Below are positions 61,141-64,000 of a stretch of DNA of 64,000 nt, piece by piece; within the stretch, counting starts at the first letter, position 1, and each line of letters starts with the position of its first letter. Below the pieces are notes generated by a model. That model saw nothing but the letters and a program-made list of their open reading frames with translations. It was not told where the DNA came from and made no database searches. Source of the DNA: Aptenodytes patagonicus (Eukaryota > Chordata > Aves > Sphenisciformes > Spheniscidae); contig NC_134961.1 of the NCBI RefSeq assembly GCF_965638725.1, positions 3,162,001 through 3,226,000 on the forward strand, given 5' to 3'. The position numbers and the translations under genes were made by a program.

Positions 61141-62819
61141 CCAGTGTGTTACTTGCCCTTCACGCCCTATCAGATTTTTCCATTAACCTTTATTTACATA
61201 ACAATGGCCCCTGGGGGGGTGTCTAAAAATTTGTCCGTAAGGCCAAGCCTTCCGAGGTGAAATTCTAGTTTCAGTGAAATCACTGGCATAACTTCCACTG
61301 ACATCTCCCATCCCAGAATTTTCATGGTTTTCACCACAGTGAGAGGTTTTGGTTGGGTTTGTTTTTGCTTTGCAGCTTCCATTCCCAGTAGCGTCCGCTA
61401 ATTGTGCGCGTCAGAAATGGGTCAAACCAGAGGGCTGTCTGTCCTGAACGTCCTCTCTTTGTCCATGGTCACCTGTAACAAGGGGAAGAAAGGAAAAAAC
61501 CAACCAACCAACAAACAAAAAAAACTACCAAGCAAAAGGGTACAATAAAAAGGGTATCGTATATCTTAGTTTGGGTTTTTTTTTCCCCTAGGTTGTTTTT
61601 TTTCCTTCACAGCTTCAGATAAGCAGGAACTTAGATGTAGAGGTGGTATTCAGGCCATCACGTTTTATATAGCCACTACCAGAAAAACTTTTTCACCTTG
61701 AGGACAGTCAGGCAGGGGAACAGGTTGCCCAGAGAGGTTGTGCAGTGTCTCTCTTCAGAGCTTTCCAAGACAAAACTGAATAAAGCCCAGAGGATGCTGG
61801 TCTGATCTAGCTCACCCTGCTTTGAGCAGGAGGTTAGACTCTAGTCCTGAGGTTCCTTTCAAGCTGAATTATCCTGTGATCTTTGTCATGAACTAATTCC
61901 TTTTGGTACACATTTAGGATTTTGGTCTCTGCAATATGCAATGGCAGCTTTAGTTTAATTACGCGTTGAGAAAGTGCAAGAGTGTTCTTAAAACTAGATG
62001 ATAAGAAATGAGGAACGTTTTAAAAAGCTCAACACAAACCCGCGTAGTAATATTCTTTGATGCTTCCTTTCCATCCAAAGAGTGAGGACTTATCTCTACC
62101 ACTTGTGTACTGAGAAAACTGGACTGCGTGACCAAGTTTGAGCTCTTTCCGTGCAGCTTCTCACCTCTACCATGCTGTGACAAAGGCTCACAGCTAAGAG
62201 AGACCTTCACTTCTTTCCCACCTTATGTCAAAGCTGGTACTGAATCCTACCACTTTCTTTTCTCACAGACTATCTAATTTTGCCCTTAATGACCAAAACT
62301 TAACACTGTCAAAACAGAAGGAATGAGTCGGAAGTAACAAATGATTAGTAAAGTAAGAAATGGAGCAAAGCAAGATGTTGCAGTTAGAGTGCACATTTTT
62401 GGTGTGGTGGTGTTTTGTTTGAGGTTTTTTTTAATCCTTCAAGACAAAAGCAGCAGTACGGCTGCTTCCAAATTTACTTCTTGGCATATGGAAAGCTGTG
62501 GAGCCATTAAGTAAAATCTCCAGCTGAAAAAGTTAACTTGTAATGTTACTATCAACCAAAAACGTTTGGCTAAAACGGCCATGCAACTGTTGGCTCCTCG
62601 AGTGTAACTGTACCAGCTCCTGGGAGCGCAGGTTCTCCAGGAAACCAGTGGCTTTCGCGTGGCAGTTGCCCAGCGCTGCTTCAGCCGTGAGCGATTTACG
62701 GACACCGTTTCCCGGGACAGGGACCGAGGTGAATTCTAGCAGGTGGATTGTTTATTGTCAGGTTGCACGCTGGGGTCGATAGCTGTGTATGCACGTTGCC
62801 TCCCCACCAGCTGCGCTTC
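61141..62819. other. CRAMP1-JPT2 intergenic DNA
   Basis: Apart from a CR1 tail at 61670-61885, I see no coding region. The right part rises in GC content towards the JPT2 promoter. Confidence 0.45.
61670..61885 (+). repeat. CR1 3' end fragment
   Basis: Carries AAAACTTTTTCACCTTGAGG, ACAGGTTGCCCAGAGAGGTT and the end CTGCTTTGAGCAGGAGGTTA, closely matching the tail of the CR1 fragment at 55.6 kb, so both are from one subfamily. Confidence 0.8.
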
Positions 62820-63642
62820 GTGAGACTGAGGTGTGACCCTCTCCTCTCCTCTCCTCTCCGACAAAGCTGGGTGAAGCGTCAGAGGTTCCCAACAGACGCG
62901 GTGCTGAAGTCACCAGGTTATAAAGTCGCCTCTGCGGTTACTCCTTATGGTGGTTTTCCTCCTGCGTTTCGCTTTACCTTGACGTTTTTGGGTGAAATGC
63001 CCGTATGAGGCCCCCGGGGCCGGGCAGCACGACTGAAGCGCGGACCGGAGCCGACCCCTCTCGGGGCCGTGGCAGCCGCTTGCCACAGGGCGCCCCCCCT
63101 CAGCGGACAAAAGCCGGCCTTTTTCGCCCGGGAGGCAGGGCCGGCTGGGCTCGTCCGTGGGGAAGGGACTACACGCTCCGGAGCCCGCCCTCGGGAGCGG
63201 GCGGCTGCGGCCGGGCCGCGCCCCCTCAGCGGGCAGACGACCAGGCCAGCTGCGGACGCCGCACCCCTCTGCCGGCCGCTTACCGTCGCGGTGCCGCTGC
63301 CCTACCGGGCCCTTTAAATGCCCTCCCCCCGCTCGTCCCGCTCCGCCTCTCAGCCAGTGTGGTTCTGCCGTTCCCTCTGACGGACGCGCGGTCTTACCAA
63401 TGGGAGGCGGCCCGGATGAATGACGACGCGGGCCCTTTTCAAGCTTCCCTCCCTCTGCGAGGCTCACCGGACAGGCGGGATGTCGACCGGGCGGGCTGCG
63501 CTCGATAGGCTGCTCGACGTGATGGGCAGTTGGGTCAACCAACGGTGGGGCAGGGCGGGCCCGCCGGCGCTACCTGCGGTCCAGGCAGCCGAGGAGGAGC
63601 GCCGCGCGCGAGGCTGTGGAGTGGAGCCCGTCGTCCGCCACC
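62820..63642 (+). promoter_or_regulatory. CpG-rich promoter region of JPT2
   Basis: Base composition becomes strongly GC- and CpG-rich from about 63 kb to the window end, as in housekeeping CpG-island promoters. There is no clear TATA box at a sensible distance from the ATG at 63643. CCAAT occurs as CCAATGGGAG near 63397 and, on the other strand, as ATTGG at about 63705. Open frames on both strands in this block are composition effects. Confidence 0.6.
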
Positions 63643-63686
63643 ATGTTCCAGGGCCCCGAGGCCGACTCGGCCAAGCCCAGCTCCAG
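63643..63686 (+). CDS. JPT2: JPT2 (HN1L) exon 1 coding part
   Basis: ATG in a strong context (GCCACCATGT) encodes MFQGPEADSAKPSS plus two bases AG, then a GTGGCG donor. Human JPT2 also begins MFQ and its short first exon joins directly to the PPGG exon. The two left-over bases AG plus the first G of an exon like that at 3496 give arginine and then VLKPPGG, which fits exactly. The following exons should be beyond the right edge. The donor is not optimal (GTGGCG), but no better one lies near. The position right after CRAMP1 on the same strand is the expected vertebrate order. Confidence 0.8.
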
Positions 63687-64000
63687 GTGGCGCAGCGGGG
63701 GTGGATTGGCGGTGCGGGGGTGAAGGGGGGAACGGGAAGAGCCGTGCGGCGGCGCAGAGCCCGCGGCGGGGCTTTGTTCGGGGTGAGGGAGAGGCGGGAG
63801 AGGCGCAGGCTGAGGCTGAGGCTGAGGCTGAGGCTGCGGCGCGGCGCTGAGGGCGGGTGCTCCGGCTGCGGCGCGGCGCTGAGGGGCGGGAGGCAGATGG
63901 GGGGGCTCTGGCTGAGGGGAGCGGGTCCGTGCTGGGGGGGCCTTTTCGGCCGCGGTGGGCGGGAACGCCGCCCCCCATCCCTCCGGTAGCTGCTGGGGCA
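63687..64000 (+). other. start of JPT2 intron 1 with GC-rich repeats
   Basis: Very GC-rich. It has five GAGGCT units (63807-63838) and then a 20-base block GCTGCGGCGCGGCGCTGAGG present twice (from about 63833 and 63867). No further exon is seen before the window ends. Confidence 0.6.

Noticed and set aside
62910..63989. Several open frames on both strands around the CpG island
   Set aside because: They are arginine/proline/glycine-rich effects of base composition. Only the short JPT2 exon 1 frame has a family match and a donor site.

Overview
This is vertebrate nuclear DNA, almost certainly from a bird. It has spliced genes with GT..AG introns. It carries many CR1 LINE copies ending in the avian-type (ATTCTATG)n tail, and a solo LTR that I recognise as a family common in neoavian birds. 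Its genes match the conserved CRAMP1-JPT2 neighbourhood (human 16p13.3). There is no sign of prokaryotic or viral replicon structure.

Layout. (1) 1-5.2 kb: AT-rich DNA with exons 2 and 3 of JPT2 (HN1L) on the + strand; exons 1, 4 and 5 are absent here. (2) 5.2-17.1 kb: a sharply GC-rich block with a CCDC81-like gene on the - strand (start 16726, stop 9283, two HU-like domains in the first exons), followed by a partial tandem duplicate of its last three exons (8480-7619). (3) 17148-17689: solo LTR. (4) 17.7-25.1 kb: AT-rich DNA without a convincing gene, including a second LTR on the - strand at 23.7-24.5 kb. (5) 25141-29600: a nearly full-length CR1 on the - strand (ORF1 esterase protein, ORF2 endonuclease/reverse transcriptase with two 4-bp deletions). 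It abuts a + strand fragment of another CR1 subfamily (29601-30630) that lacks its 3' end. (6) 30.6-61.1 kb: CRAMP1 on the + strand, 15 coding exons from 35099 to the stop at 56598 plus a long 3' UTR. All exon phases agree, but the upstream exons with the SANT domain are not in the window. Introns and UTR carry several CR1 pieces. (7) 62.8-64.0 kb: a CpG-rich promoter and JPT2 exon 1 (ATG at 63643).

The main oddity is gene order. In other vertebrates CRAMP1 is followed by the whole of JPT2. Here JPT2 exons 2-3 lie about 60 kb upstream of JPT2 exon 1, with the same strand and compatible phase, and a truncated CRAMP1 lies between. Either the segment left of about 30.6 kb is a real duplication or insertion that carried part of JPT2 and a CCDC81-like gene into or beside the CRAMP1 locus, or the assembly joined pieces in the wrong order.

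The genes do not form one pathway. CRAMP1 is a chromatin/transcription regulator, JPT2 a small cytosolic adaptor linked to NAADP calcium signalling, and the CCDC81-like protein a centrosome-family relative.
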